NCBI RefSeq assembly: GCF_000016665.1
Contig: NC_009523.1
Location: 3,224,001-3,288,000 of the forward strand
Direction of reading: 5' to 3'
Length of the DNA stretch: 64,000 bases
Origin: Roseiflexus sp. RS-1
GTDB lineage: Bacteria; Chloroflexota; Chloroflexia; Chloroflexales; Roseiflexaceae
Every line of letters begins with the position of its first letter. Position 1 is the stretch's first letter. Shown piece by piece: positions 45,392 to 54,640 of this stretch. The notes beneath the pieces were generated by a model that worked only from the letters and a program-made list of their open reading frames with translations, was not told where the DNA came from and did no database searches. Position numbers and translations under genes: made by a program.

Positions 45392-46459
45392 ATGCTGAGC
45401 ACACACGACAAGATGCAGACCGGAACCCCCGATGCAGCCGGACTTCTGCGCCAATGGCAGACCCGTATGCTCGACGGTCTGCTGATCGTGCTGATCGTCG
45501 TCGGTCTGCTGGCGATCATCGGTGGCGGTTGGTCGGATTATATGGCACGCGGGGCAGAAGCGATACCCCTGATTGTCGCCTATACGACTGCATATGCGAT
45601 TGTCCTGGTTATCGCCCTGGTAAAACGACTCGGCTTCACAGTACGGGCGATTGCGCTGCTCGGACTTGTCATGGCGATGAGCGCCCTCATCCTCGCCAGT
45701 GATGGTTTGTTGGGGAGCGGACGGATCGCCTGGATGGGGAGCGTTGTTCTGGCAGTGGCACTGTTTGGAGTACGCGGCGGTATCGTCGCACTGGCAATGT
45801 CACTGGCGGGCTTCAGTATTGTCGGGTGGTTCTACGTCGGGGGAACGCTGAACGCTGCTCCGGCGCAAATAGCCGTATTGAACACATCGCCGTCCTGGAT
45901 TGGAGCGGTTACAGTCTACGTATGTATGACCTGTCTTGCGGCAGTTCCTTTTATGTATCTTCTGAATCGTCTCAGCACACTGGCGAGCAGCGCGACCGCC
46001 GATGCCGCGCGAGCGGAGGCGAATGCGCGACTCGCGGAGGAACGCGCCGCCGAACTGGAGCGTCAGACGGTACGTCTTCAGGAAACCGAACACATGCTGC
46101 GCACCCTGATTACCACCCTGGAGACGCCGACCGTCCCGCTTGCCAGCGGCGTCCTGCTGGCGCCAATTGTCGGACAGCTGGATAGCCGGCGCGCCGAGGC
46201 GCTCGTGCATCGTCTGCTCACCGTCGCCAGCGCCGAGCGCGCCCGCCTGATGGTTATCGACATCGCAGGCGTGCCCGCATTCGACACCCAGGTCGCGCAG
46301 AGTCTGCTTCGCGCTGCTCAGGCGCTCGAACTGATCGGTTGCCATGTGGCGCTGACCGGCATTTCTCCCACAACGGCGCAGACGATGACGACGCTTGGGA
46401 TACGGATGGACAACATTACAATTGCGCGCTCGCCGCAGGATATTCTGGCGCAGCGATAG
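45392..46459 (+). CDS. Membrane STAS-domain regulatory protein
   Basis: A 355-residue protein. Several N-terminal transmembrane helices (about 28-200) lead into a coiled coil (about 205-240) and a C-terminal STAS domain (about 250-350; VPLASGVLLAPIVGQLDSRRAE and VIDIAGVPAFDTQVAQSLLRAAQ). The last third is RsbR/RsbS-like, where a Ser or Thr in DIAGVP(x)xDT would be phosphorylated; here FDT is kept. It probably joins a partner-switching (stressosome-like) network. A clear paralogue lies at 58971-60002, broken by a stop codon. Confidence 0.85.
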   Translation: MLSTHDKMQTGTPDAAGLLRQWQTRMLDGLLIVLIVVGLLAIIGGGWSDYMARGAEAIPLIVAYTTAYAIVLVIALVKRLGFTVRAIALLGLVMAMSALILASDGLLGSGRIAWMGSVVLAVALFGVRGGIVALAMSLAGFSIVGWFYVGGTLNAAPAQIAVLNTSPSWIGAVTVYVCMTCLAAVPFMYLLNRLSTLASSATADAARAEANARLAEERAAELERQTVRLQETEHMLRTLITTLETPTVPLASGVLLAPIVGQLDSRRAEALVHRLLTVASAERARLMVIDIAGVPAFDTQVAQSLLRAAQALELIGCHVALTGISPTTAQTMTTLGIRMDNITIARSPQDILAQR

Positions 46460-46491
46460 AACATAACACAACAGAACATTCGACCACCCTA

Positions 46492-46500
46492 TGGTACACT
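46492..46500 (+). promoter_or_regulatory. Extended -10 candidate of the enoyl reductase gene
   Basis: TGGTACACT, 39 bases before the ATG at 46540. One base weaker than the other sites of this type. Confidence 0.4.
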
Positions 46501-46539
46501 AGTGTCGCTTGCACGCCAGCATTTCAGGAGAAGACAGCC

Positions 46540-47520
46540 ATGCGCGCCGTTCGTTTCGCTTCCTTTGGCGAACCCGCCGATGTTCTGACTGTTGAAAACA
46601 TCCCTGCGCCGCAGCCCGGTCCGGGGCAGGTATTGGTACGGGTGCAGGTGCGCCCGATCAACCCCTCCGATCTGTTCGTTATTCGCGGATTGTACGGTGC
46701 GTTGCCGCGATTGCCCGCAGTTCCCGGCTTTGAAGGCGCCGGCGTCATTGTTGGTGTGGGCGAAGGAGTGACCGACCGCACCATCGGGCAACTGGTCATC
46801 CCTATGGGCGCCTCTGGTCTGTGGCAGGAGTATGTCGTCGTCCCGGCAGCCAGGGCGATCCCGGTTCCTGAGCCGATCGGCGACCGTCAGGCGGCGACGG
46901 CGTTCGTCAACCCGGCGACCGCCTGGCTGATGTTGACTGAGACGTTGCGCGTCGAACCCGGCGAATGGGTGTTGCAGAACGCTGCCAGTTCCGTGGTTGG
47001 GCGGCATGTTATCCAGTTGGGACAACGCCTCAACTTCCGCACGATCAATGTTGTGCGGCGACGCGAGGTCATCGACGAGTTGCGCGCCATGGGAGCGGAC
47101 GAAGTCATCTGTGAGCAGGATGAGAATGTTGTAGCGCGGGTGCATGCGCTGACAGGCGGGAAAGGGGTGCGCTACGCGCTCGACTCGGTTGGCGGCGCAA
47201 GCGGGGCGCGCCTGGCGGCGTCACTCGGTGCAGGCGGCACAATGCTGGTTTATGGCGCAATTGCAGGCGAATCGCTGACGATCCATCCGGGCATGCTCCT
47301 CTTCCGCAGCGCCACCATCCGCGGATGGTGGCTCACGCACTGGTTCCAGAGCGCAACACCGTCGCAGGTGCAGAGTCTCTTCGATACCCTGTTTCGACTG
47401 ATCGGCGACGGGACGCTCAGCACCCCGATCGTGGCGGAGTACGACCTTGCCGACGTGCGGGAAGCGGTACGTGAAGCCGAGCGCAAGACCCGCCCCGGCA
47501 AGGTGTTGCTGGTGGGATGA
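46540..47520 (+). CDS. Quinone/2-enoyl-thioester reductase (MDR superfamily)
   Basis: A 326-residue NAD(P)H-dependent reductase. RAVRFASFGEPADVLTVENIPAP is the family opening, with VPGFEGAGVIVGVGEGV (about 66) and a Rossmann motif NAASSVVGRHVIQLGQ (about 147-162). Zinc ligands of true alcohol dehydrogenases are absent, so it belongs with the MECR/ETR or quinone oxidoreductase branch. It may reduce trans-2-enoyl thioesters in fatty-acid metabolism. CAGGAGAAG precedes the ATG at 46540; the upstream in-frame part from 46339 lies in the STAS gene. Confidence 0.88.
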   Translation: MRAVRFASFGEPADVLTVENIPAPQPGPGQVLVRVQVRPINPSDLFVIRGLYGALPRLPAVPGFEGAGVIVGVGEGVTDRTIGQLVIPMGASGLWQEYVVVPAARAIPVPEPIGDRQAATAFVNPATAWLMLTETLRVEPGEWVLQNAASSVVGRHVIQLGQRLNFRTINVVRRREVIDELRAMGADEVICEQDENVVARVHALTGGKGVRYALDSVGGASGARLAASLGAGGTMLVYGAIAGESLTIHPGMLLFRSATIRGWWLTHWFQSATPSQVQSLFDTLFRLIGDGTLSTPIVAEYDLADVREAVREAERKTRPGKVLLVG

Positions 47521-47574
47521 TCGAATATGCGGCGTTTCACCAACGCCGTGCATACACCGACGATCATTTGAACG

Positions 47575-47634
47575 TATAATACCAGGGACAACCTCGCACT
47601 GATGCGAAGAAGGGATGCGGGCGCCGCGTCCCTT
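47575..47634 (+). promoter_or_regulatory. -10 element and leader hairpin before the GT4 gene
   Basis: TATAAT at 47575-47580 with a poor -35. A hairpin AAGGGA-T-GCGG, loop GCG, CCGC-G-TCCCTT spans 47610-47634. There is no T-run, so it is more likely a leader structure than a terminator of the upstream gene. Confidence 0.35.
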
Positions 47635-47705
47635 CCTTATGTCACATTCGATGACCATACGCACAATCAATCGTCCTGCAGGGCAACCTTTTCTGGAGAA
47701 ATTTC

Positions 47706-48971
47706 ATGCGCATCGCAATGTTGAGCGTTCATAGCAGCCCCCTCGCGCGTCTCGGCGGCAAAGAGGCGGGCGGCATGAACGTCTATGTCCGCGAATTGAG
47801 CCGCGAGTTCGGACGTCGCGGCATAGCCGTCGATATATTCACCCGCGCCCAGGCGCACGACGCACCGACGGTCGTTCAGATCGATCGGGGCGTGCGCCTG
47901 ATCCATGTGCGCGCCGGTCCACCGGCGCCCTGCGATAAAAACCGCCTGCTGGACTATCTGCCGGAGTTCATCGGGCGGGTGCGCTGCTTCGCCGACGGTG
48001 AAGACCTGCACTACGACGTCATTCACAGCCACTACTGGGTTTCTGGCGAGGCGGCGCTGGCGCTGCGCCGTAGTTGGGGTGCGCCGGTCGTTCATATGTT
48101 CCATACGCTCGGCGCGATGAAAAATCTGGTGGCGCGCGGCGACCAGGAGCGTGAAACCCGCGAGCGGGTCGCGGTTGAGGAGCGTATCCTGCGCGAAGCC
48201 GACGCGATTGTGGCAGCCACTCCGCTCGACCGGGCGCAGATGGTCTGGCACTACGCCGCCGATGTGGGCAGGATTCGTGTTGTTCCAGCAGGGGTTGATC
48301 TGCGCCGCTTTCAGCCGCGCGATGCAGCAATGGCGCGCACAATGCTCGATCTCCCGCCAGCGCCGCACCGCATCATCCTGCTGGTGGCGCGTATTGAGCC
48401 GCTCAAAGGCATCGATGCGCTGATCGAAGCCAGCGCCCTGCTGGTGCAGCGCCACCCTGAGTGGCGCGACACGCTGACGGCATTGATCGTCGGTGGGGGC
48501 AGCGAGGAGGAACGGGCGCACTGGAACGCCGAGCAGCGGCGCCTGGACGCCATCCGGCAGCGGCTTGGGATCGCCAATGTTGTGCGATTCGCCGGCGCGC
48601 AGCCGCAGGAACGCCTGCCGCTCTACTACGCGGCTGCCGATGTCGTTACCATGCCGTCTCATTACGAGTCATTCGGGATGGCGGCGCTCGAAGCGCTGGC
48701 ATGCGGCAAGCCGGTGATAGCAACGAGTGCAGGCGGTCCGGCGTTTATCGTCGAAGATGGCGTCAGCGGTCTGCTGACCCCGCCTTCCGACCCGCCGACC
48801 CTCGCGCGACACCTTGAGCGCCTGCTGCTGAATGACGACGAGCGCGCAACGATGGGCGCTGCGGCACGGGAACGGGCGCTGCGGTTCGGTTGGGAGCATA
48901 TTGCGTGTGACATTCTCGGCATCTACCGCGACCTGTTGCAGCAGCGCGACCGTCAGGCGCGGGCAGGGTAG
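47706..48971 (+). CDS. GT4 glycosyltransferase, MshA/sucrose-phosphate-synthase-like
   Basis: A 421-residue retaining glycosyltransferase with GT-B fold. LGGKEAGGMNVYVRELSREF (about 17-36) is the acceptor-side signature of the MshA/SPS group; the C-terminal half has VARIEPLKGIDALIEA (about 227) and the EX7E donor motif in YESFGMAALEALACGKPVI (about 321-339). Likely donors are UDP-GlcNAc or UDP-glucose. MshA makes mycothiol, which Chloroflexota are not known to produce, so sucrose, glycolipid or other product is possible. GGAGAAA lies before the ATG. Confidence 0.88.
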   Translation: MRIAMLSVHSSPLARLGGKEAGGMNVYVRELSREFGRRGIAVDIFTRAQAHDAPTVVQIDRGVRLIHVRAGPPAPCDKNRLLDYLPEFIGRVRCFADGEDLHYDVIHSHYWVSGEAALALRRSWGAPVVHMFHTLGAMKNLVARGDQERETRERVAVEERILREADAIVAATPLDRAQMVWHYAADVGRIRVVPAGVDLRRFQPRDAAMARTMLDLPPAPHRIILLVARIEPLKGIDALIEASALLVQRHPEWRDTLTALIVGGGSEEERAHWNAEQRRLDAIRQRLGIANVVRFAGAQPQERLPLYYAAADVVTMPSHYESFGMAALEALACGKPVIATSAGGPAFIVEDGVSGLLTPPSDPPTLARHLERLLLNDDERATMGAAARERALRFGWEHIACDILGIYRDLLQQRDRQARAG

Positions 48972-48987
48972 CGTATCTTTCAAGCCA

Positions 48988-50325
48988 GTGCAACCGGTTC
49001 GTCTCCAACCACGTCATCGCCGCCGACGGCGGCATCATGCGCGGCGCGTCACGCCGCCGATACTGCGCGTCGTGCTGATCATAGCCGGCGCGCTGCTGGT
49101 GACGCTTGCGACCTGTAGCGCGCCGCTTCTGCCGCTCAGACTCCGGCAGGCGTCTGAAGCGGCGCCAACGCCGCTCCCGGCTGCGGCGATCGTCTCTGAT
49201 CCAAGGATGGTTGCCACGAAAGCGCCGCAGCCGTCGCCGACTCCGCTGCCGTCAGCAATACCCATTGCCACACCAATTCCTACGCCAACGTTGATGCCGG
49301 GTTCTGCGCCTGGCGCACCACCGCTCGATCCGCTTGGGCGTGAGATCGATGCGTACCTGACCGGACTCACCGCCAGCGGGCAGTTTCAGGGGGCGGTGCT
49401 TGTCGCGCAGGACGGGAAGGTGGTGATTGCGCGCGGCTATGGCAATGCCGATGAGAACGTTCCGAACACCGTGTACACGCGCTTCCGCCTGGCGTCGATC
49501 ACCAAACAGTTTACTGCCGCTGCAATTCTGGCGTTGCAGCAGGATGGCAAACTGACTGTGGATGATGCAATCTGCGTCTACCTGGACAATTGCCCCGATG
49601 CCTGGAAACCGCTGACGATCCGTCACCTGCTGACCCATACGTCCGGTCTGGTCGATTACACCGATTTTGCCAGTTTCGAGCCGACCGAGATGCACCCGGC
49701 GACGCCGCAGGAACTGGTTAAGCGGTTTCGCACCTTTCCGCTCGCCTTTGCGCCCGGAACGCTCTACGATTACTGCAACTCGAACTATGTGCTGCTGGGA
49801 CTGATCATTGAGCGCGCGTCGGGCATGGCGTATGCCGATTACCTGCACCAGCGCTTCTTCCTGCCGCTTGGCATGACTGCCACCGGTTACGATACCAGTC
49901 GGGGCGCGATTGCTGACGGCGCGCAGGGATACGTCGTTCCAGGCAGGAAATCCGGCTTCCTCGACGCCTCAACGCTCTACGCAGCCGGAGGGCTGTACTC
50001 GACGGTTGGCGACCTTTTCCGCTGGGATCAGGCGCTCTACACGAATGAGGCGCTTGCGCGCGATCAACTGGATCAGATGTTTACCCCGGCACTGCGCGAT
50101 TATGGGTTCGGCTGGAAGATCGAAGTGATCAATGGACGCCGACGAATCAGCCACCCCGGTAATATGACCGGCGTCGCAACGTTCTTTGCCCGCTACCCCG
50201 ACGACCGCGCGACGATTATTGTGCTGGCGAACATGGAGTACGCCAACGTCGAAGGGATCGCCAACTCTATCGCATCGCGCATGTTCCCGCCGCCGCCAAC
50301 ACCTTCTCCAACCCGAACGCGATGA
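48988..50325 (+). CDS. Beta-lactamase-fold serine hydrolase lipoprotein
   Basis: A class C/penicillin-binding-like esterase of about 445 residues. A basic N-terminus and hydrophobic segment ending in LATC suggest a lipoprotein, then a Pro/Thr-rich linker, then the catalytic domain: SITK (Ser170, Lys173), YCN (about 260) and HPG (about 388) as the three active-site motifs. It could be a D,D-peptidase-like enzyme or esterase; clinical resistance is not implied. The start is uncertain; GTG at 48988 keeps a typical signal peptide. It converges with rluA-like gene four bases away. Confidence 0.82.
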   Translation: MQPVRLQPRHRRRRRHHARRVTPPILRVVLIIAGALLVTLATCSAPLLPLRLRQASEAAPTPLPAAAIVSDPRMVATKAPQPSPTPLPSAIPIATPIPTPTLMPGSAPGAPPLDPLGREIDAYLTGLTASGQFQGAVLVAQDGKVVIARGYGNADENVPNTVYTRFRLASITKQFTAAAILALQQDGKLTVDDAICVYLDNCPDAWKPLTIRHLLTHTSGLVDYTDFASFEPTEMHPATPQELVKRFRTFPLAFAPGTLYDYCNSNYVLLGLIIERASGMAYADYLHQRFFLPLGMTATGYDTSRGAIADGAQGYVVPGRKSGFLDASTLYAAGGLYSTVGDLFRWDQALYTNEALARDQLDQMFTPALRDYGFGWKIEVINGRRRISHPGNMTGVATFFARYPDDRATIIVLANMEYANVEGIANSIASRMFPPPPTPSPTRTR

Positions 50326-50328
50326 TAG

Positions 50329-51228
50329 TCACTGCGCCCATTCCGGCGCTGGCGCCACAATGACCAGCGGTGCGCCGCTCTGCGGATGTGGCAATTCCAG
50401 GCGTTCGGCGTGCAGGTGGTGGTGGAACGCCGGGGTGCCGCGCCAGATGGACAGACCGCCATATTTGCTGTCGCCGATAAGCGGATGACCCAGGAAGGCA
50501 AGGTGCAACCGGATCTGGTGTGTACGCCCGGTGAGGGGCCAGGCGCGTACCAGCGCGGCATCGTCCAACCGTCGAACAACACGAAAGCGTGTGCGCATCG
50601 ATTTAACCGTTCCGCCCTGCGGGAGCGTGCGCCCGATCGCTTCGGGCGGGAACACCCGGAACATGCCGCCACGCCCCCGTCCATGCCCGGTTTCAATCTC
50701 GATCTCATCGAAAGAAGGCAAACCGGCGCAGATCGCCAGGTATGTCTTGTGCGCCGCTCCATCCCGAAACACGCGTTGCAGCGCCGCATTGACATCGGGC
50801 GTTTTCGAGATCAACAGGACTCCGGAGGTGTCCCGATCCAGGCGGTGCGCCAGGTGCAGCGGCGGTGCAGTGCCATTGCGCAGCGCAAGGAATCGCGCCA
50901 GTGCTGCGCGCAGATGCCCCTCCGCATCCCAGGGCGTCGCCTCAACGTAGGTGTCTATCGGTTTGTTGAGCGCAATCAGGTCGTCGTCTTCGTACAGGAT
51001 CATCTCCGGGGTCACGACCGGTTCGCGGTAGATCCCATCAGGGGGGCGCTGAACCACAATGGTTGCGTCCGCAGGCAGACGCATGCCCGGATCGCGCACA
51101 CGCACGCCATCGACCCACACGCCGCCGCGCGCGATCAGCCACAAGGCTTCCGTTGCGTCGCCGAGTGCAGCCGTGAGTGCATCGCACAGCAATGCGCCGG
51201 GAGAGGTTGTCGGTATCGTTAACGGCAT
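50329..51228 (-). CDS. RluA-family pseudouridine synthase
   Basis: A 299-residue RNA pseudouridine synthase. HLAHRLDRDTSGVLLISKT (about 123-141) contains the catalytic Asp; KTYLAI and GRTHQIRLHLAFLGHPLIGDSKYG (about 241-264) are further RluA motifs. The N-terminal S4-like region (about 15-60; ARGGVWVDGVRV) is present. The target RNA site is not predictable. ATG at 51228 is the first start after the divergent promoter region shared with the Uma2 gene. Confidence 0.92.
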   Translation of the reverse strand: MPLTIPTTSPGALLCDALTAALGDATEALWLIARGGVWVDGVRVRDPGMRLPADATIVVQRPPDGIYREPVVTPEMILYEDDDLIALNKPIDTYVEATPWDAEGHLRAALARFLALRNGTAPPLHLAHRLDRDTSGVLLISKTPDVNAALQRVFRDGAAHKTYLAICAGLPSFDEIEIETGHGRGRGGMFRVFPPEAIGRTLPQGGTVKSMRTRFRVVRRLDDAALVRAWPLTGRTHQIRLHLAFLGHPLIGDSKYGGLSIWRGTPAFHHHLHAERLELPHPQSGAPLVIVAPAPEWAQ

Positions 51229-51275
51229 GGCTCAGAACCGAATCCAGACGAACATATTCTACTGCTTTCCCGACC

Positions 51276-51304
51276 TTGCCGTTTTGACACATGTGTCCTA
51301 TAAT
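51276..51304 (+). promoter_or_regulatory. Sigma-70 promoter with a palindromic operator inside the spacer
   Basis: TTGCCG (51276-51281), 17-base spacer, TATAAT (51299-51304). The spacer contains a perfect 12-base palindrome, GACACATGTGTC (51286-51297). A dimeric repressor bound here would block RNA polymerase directly. It drives the Uma2 gene 32 bases downstream. Confidence 0.6.
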
Positions 51305-51335
51305 GACCATGTTGCCTGCACCCGGAGCGTATGCC

Positions 51336-52109
51336 ATGACGACTGTAACCGAAACGCCGACGACCGATCGCTTCCCCTACGGCTGGCGCTATGTCGAGCG
51401 CGTCGCGCCCGATGGCACGGTGACGTTCGAACAGATCCCCCTGACGCTGGAAGATGTCGCACATCCCCAGGAGGGCGACCAGGTGACCCACAGCGACCTG
51501 CATCAGCGCATCTGCGCGTATCTGTACAATGTCCTGCGCGGCGTGCTCGCCAGCATCCCCGGCGCCGTCGTGCTGCACGATGTGCGCATCGCCTGGGACG
51601 TTCCCGACCTGAAGGCGCACGGTCCCGACCTGGCGGTGATCTTCGGCGTGCGGGAATCCAAAAACTGGAGCACCTTCGATGTCGCTGTCGAGGGGGTACG
51701 TCCCACGCTGATTATCGAAGTCACTTCCCCCGAAACGCGCGCCATCGACCTGATGGTCAAACTCGACGAGTATGACCTTGCCGGGGTTGAGTTCTACGTG
51801 ATTGTGGACGTGGTACAGCGGCGCGGGCAGGTCGCGCCGCGTCTGCTCGGCTACCGGCGGACGCCGACCGTCTACGGCGTGCTGTCGCCCGACGCGCAGG
51901 GGCGGTTGTGGATCGAGCCGCTCCAGATCTGGCTCGGTGTACAGGAACAGGCGGTGATGTGCTACGACGCTTCCGGCAAACCAATCGGCGATTACCCTGA
52001 CCTTCGGGCCGCGCTCAACGCCGAAACCGCAGCACGCATCGCAGCCGAACAACGTATTGCTGCGCTCGAAGCCGAACTCCGCCGCTTGCGCGGCGAAGAG
52101 CGCGCCTGA
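51336..52109 (+). CDS. Uma2 family PD-(D/E)XK-like protein with C-terminal coiled coil
   Basis: A 257-residue Uma2 (DUF820) protein. GPDLAVIFG (Asp), TLIIEVTSPET (Glu) and LMVKLDEYDLAGVEFYVIVD (Lys then the terminal strands) form a nuclease-like site. Beyond residue 215 a short coiled coil (ETAARIAAEQRIAALEAELRRLRG) extends the domain, common in the larger members. Biological role is uncertain. ATG at 51336 starts just after the promoter. Confidence 0.85.
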   Translation: MTTVTETPTTDRFPYGWRYVERVAPDGTVTFEQIPLTLEDVAHPQEGDQVTHSDLHQRICAYLYNVLRGVLASIPGAVVLHDVRIAWDVPDLKAHGPDLAVIFGVRESKNWSTFDVAVEGVRPTLIIEVTSPETRAIDLMVKLDEYDLAGVEFYVIVDVVQRRGQVAPRLLGYRRTPTVYGVLSPDAQGRLWIEPLQIWLGVQEQAVMCYDASGKPIGDYPDLRAALNAETAARIAAEQRIAALEAELRRLRGEERA

Positions 52110-52123
52110 TACCCCGTTTCCTG

Positions 52124-52132
52124 TGGTACAAT
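52124..52132 (+). promoter_or_regulatory. Extended -10 directly before the lytic transglycosylase
   Basis: TGGTACAAT ends seven bases before the ATG at 52139. Initiation at normal distance would start on or next to the A of ATG, giving a leaderless message. GGAG at 52133-52136 is only two bases from ATG, too close to serve as a Shine-Dalgarno site. Confidence 0.5.
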
Positions 52133-52138
52133 GGAGCC

Positions 52139-54640
52139 ATGCGTTGTCTTTGGAGCGTGCTGGTGATCGCACTGTCGCTTATCGCCTGTACGCCGGAAAC
52201 TGCAACAAACGTTCCGTCTCCTTCCCTGATCGAAGCGGTAACGCCGGTTGGAACTCAAGGTACGCCGGAAACCGAAACAAACGTTCCGTCTCCTCCCGAT
52301 GCCTCCCTGTCCACTTCGCTGCAGTCGCGTCCCGACATGGCATCGCCGGAGGCGCCGGGAACACCGCAACCTGATTCGCCACCCGCTCTCCCCGGAGGTT
52401 CGTCTTCCTCTGTCGCCTCGCCCGATGAGCTGCTTGCGCGTGGGCTGGAGCGACGCGAAGCCGGCGACTACGATGCGGCTGCTGAGGCGTTCTTTGCAGC
52501 TGCCAATGCCGCGCGGGGAACGCCGACGGGACGTGCCGCGCGCTTCTACCTGGCAGAAAGTTTTGCCCTCCGCGAACGCTGGACATCGGCTGTCGAAGCG
52601 CTGAATGCGTTTGTTGCCGACGGAATCCAGGACGATCTGACAGCACGGGCATGGTTCTGGATTGCGCGCGGGCATGAAGAAGCCGGTTCGCACGCTGCGG
52701 CAATCGCGGCGTATGAGCAGTTCCGCTCCTTCGCCACACCTGCTGAGACATATGCTCGCCTGCGACAGGCCGCTCAGGAACGCGCCGTTGGTCGCCTCGA
52801 CGCCGCTGCCGCGAACTATGAGGCGGTTGCGCGCAGCGATCTTGCGCGCAGTCAGCGCGCTGCGGCATATGAGGCGGCAATTCAGGTACGCCGTGACCTG
52901 AGACAGATCGATGGTGCGTTGCAGCTGGCAAACGAACTGCTAACGCTGGCGGAGCAACCGGCATACCGCGCCCGCCTGCTGATCGAACTCGCCGATCTGC
53001 CGCGCAGCCAGGGAGACCTGGCGACAGCGCGATCCTGGCTGTTCGAGGGTCTCACACGCGCGCCGGGGTTGCCGGTGTCCCTGGCGATGGTGGATCGGCT
53101 CCGCACTGATCCTGAGATTGCCATCCCGCCTGATCTGGCAGCCCGCGTCTACGAGGCGCATAGCCGCTGGTCTGACGCAGTTGCTGCGCTCGATGCCGCA
53201 CTCGCCACGGCGGACGACTCACAGCGCGCCGATCTGCTCCGACGACGGGCCCTGGCGCTGCGTGGTCTGGGAGATTTTCCCGCAGCACTGACAGGGTTTG
53301 ATGCCGCAATTGCTGCAGCTGGCGAAAGCGACGCTGGCATTCAGGCGCGCCTCGACCGGATTCAGACGGTCGGGCAGAGTGGCGCCACCGAAGCGGCAAT
53401 TCAGGGGTACCGTGATTTTGCCGCGACATTCCCCAATGATTCCCGCGCTCCAGAGGCGTTGCGTCGCGCTGCGGCGTTGCTCGACCGACTCGGTGATGGA
53501 GAAGCGGCGGCGCAGCAGCGTATCGACCTGGGTCGGCGGTATCCGTCTCTGCCGCTGGCACAGGAAGCCTGGTTTGCGGGCGGGCTGCATCTGTTCGTGT
53601 CTGGTCAGGCGGTGCAGGCGCGCCAGGTGTGGGACGAACTGGCTGCCGCCGCCACAGGCGCAGCGGCGCTGCGAGCGCGGTACTGGGCAGGGCGTGCAGC
53701 GCTTGCCGCGGGCAACGGGGAAGAAGGGCGCGCATTGCTGGATCAGGTAATTGCGTCTGCACCCGATTCCTACTTCGCTGCACGCGCCCGCGTATTGCTC
53801 AATCGTCGGGAAACGGGCGCGATTGCGCCTGATGACCCGATGAGTGCGGATGACTGGCGTTCCATCGAGGAGTGGCTTGCCACATGGGCTGGCGAACCGC
53901 CGCCCGACACAACCAATCCGGCTGATGACCCCACAATCCGGCGCGCGCGCGAACTCGACGCGCTTCGTCTGCGCGTCGAGGCGATGGCGGAATGGTCGGC
54001 GGCGCTGGCAATACGCAATGACAACCCATATGCGCTCTACCTGCTGGCGCGCTATGCGCATGAGCAGGGCGCTGCCAGCGTTACACTGCGCGCTGCCAAC
54101 CGCCTCATCCGTCTGTCTCCTGGCGGCGCAGCGTCAGACGCACCGCTTGCGCTGCGGCGCATCCTCTATCCGGTTCCATTCACAGCGACGGTGCTGACAC
54201 GATCACGAGAGTTTGGCGTCGATCCCGCTCTCATGTATGCGTTGTTGCGTCAGGAGAGCGCCTTCGACCCGGCGGCGACCTCATGGGCGGGAGCGCGCGG
54301 TCTGGCGCAGGTGATGCCTGCAACCGGTCAGGGTATCGCCCAGGCGCTTGGAGTAACTGGATTCCGCGAAACAGATCTCTATCGCCCTGATCTGAGCATT
54401 CGTTTTGGCGCGTTCTATCTCAGTCGCCAGATGACAGCGATGAATGGAAGTATCGAGGGAGCGCTTGCCGCGTACAATGGCGGACCCGGCAACGCGCGAC
54501 GCTGGTCGGGCGGCGCGCCGATCACCGATCCCGATCTGTTCGCCGAGCGGATCGACTTCGAGGAGACGAGAAATTATGTCAAGTCGGTAATCGCCCAGTA
54601 CGATGTTTACCGGCGTCTGTACCGCTGGGACGGGGAATGA
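52139..54640 (+). CDS. Soluble lytic murein transglycosylase (SLT) lipoprotein
   Basis: An 833-residue envelope enzyme. The N-terminus (MRCLWSVLVIALSLIAC) is a lipoprotein signal with Cys17. A low-complexity linker holds two copies of a TNVPSP motif. Residues about 95-660 form TPR-like helical repeats. The SLT domain lies at about 680-815, with catalytic Glu706 in RQESAFDP, then GLAQVMPATG and AAYNGGPGNA. It cleaves peptidoglycan glycan strands to 1,6-anhydro products during wall turnover. It is divergently set against the DUF507 gene only at its 3' end (convergent, same base). Confidence 0.92.
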   Translation: MRCLWSVLVIALSLIACTPETATNVPSPSLIEAVTPVGTQGTPETETNVPSPPDASLSTSLQSRPDMASPEAPGTPQPDSPPALPGGSSSSVASPDELLARGLERREAGDYDAAAEAFFAAANAARGTPTGRAARFYLAESFALRERWTSAVEALNAFVADGIQDDLTARAWFWIARGHEEAGSHAAAIAAYEQFRSFATPAETYARLRQAAQERAVGRLDAAAANYEAVARSDLARSQRAAAYEAAIQVRRDLRQIDGALQLANELLTLAEQPAYRARLLIELADLPRSQGDLATARSWLFEGLTRAPGLPVSLAMVDRLRTDPEIAIPPDLAARVYEAHSRWSDAVAALDAALATADDSQRADLLRRRALALRGLGDFPAALTGFDAAIAAAGESDAGIQARLDRIQTVGQSGATEAAIQGYRDFAATFPNDSRAPEALRRAAALLDRLGDGEAAAQQRIDLGRRYPSLPLAQEAWFAGGLHLFVSGQAVQARQVWDELAAAATGAAALRARYWAGRAALAAGNGEEGRALLDQVIASAPDSYFAARARVLLNRRETGAIAPDDPMSADDWRSIEEWLATWAGEPPPDTTNPADDPTIRRARELDALRLRVEAMAEWSAALAIRNDNPYALYLLARYAHEQGAASVTLRAANRLIRLSPGGAASDAPLALRRILYPVPFTATVLTRSREFGVDPALMYALLRQESAFDPAATSWAGARGLAQVMPATGQGIAQALGVTGFRETDLYRPDLSIRFGAFYLSRQMTAMNGSIEGALAAYNGGPGNARRWSGGAPITDPDLFAERIDFEETRNYVKSVIAQYDVYRRLYRWDGE

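Noticed and set aside
51284-51304. TTGACA at 51284 as the -35 for TATAAT at 51299
   Set aside because: The spacing would be only 9 bases; TTGCCG at 51276 gives 17.
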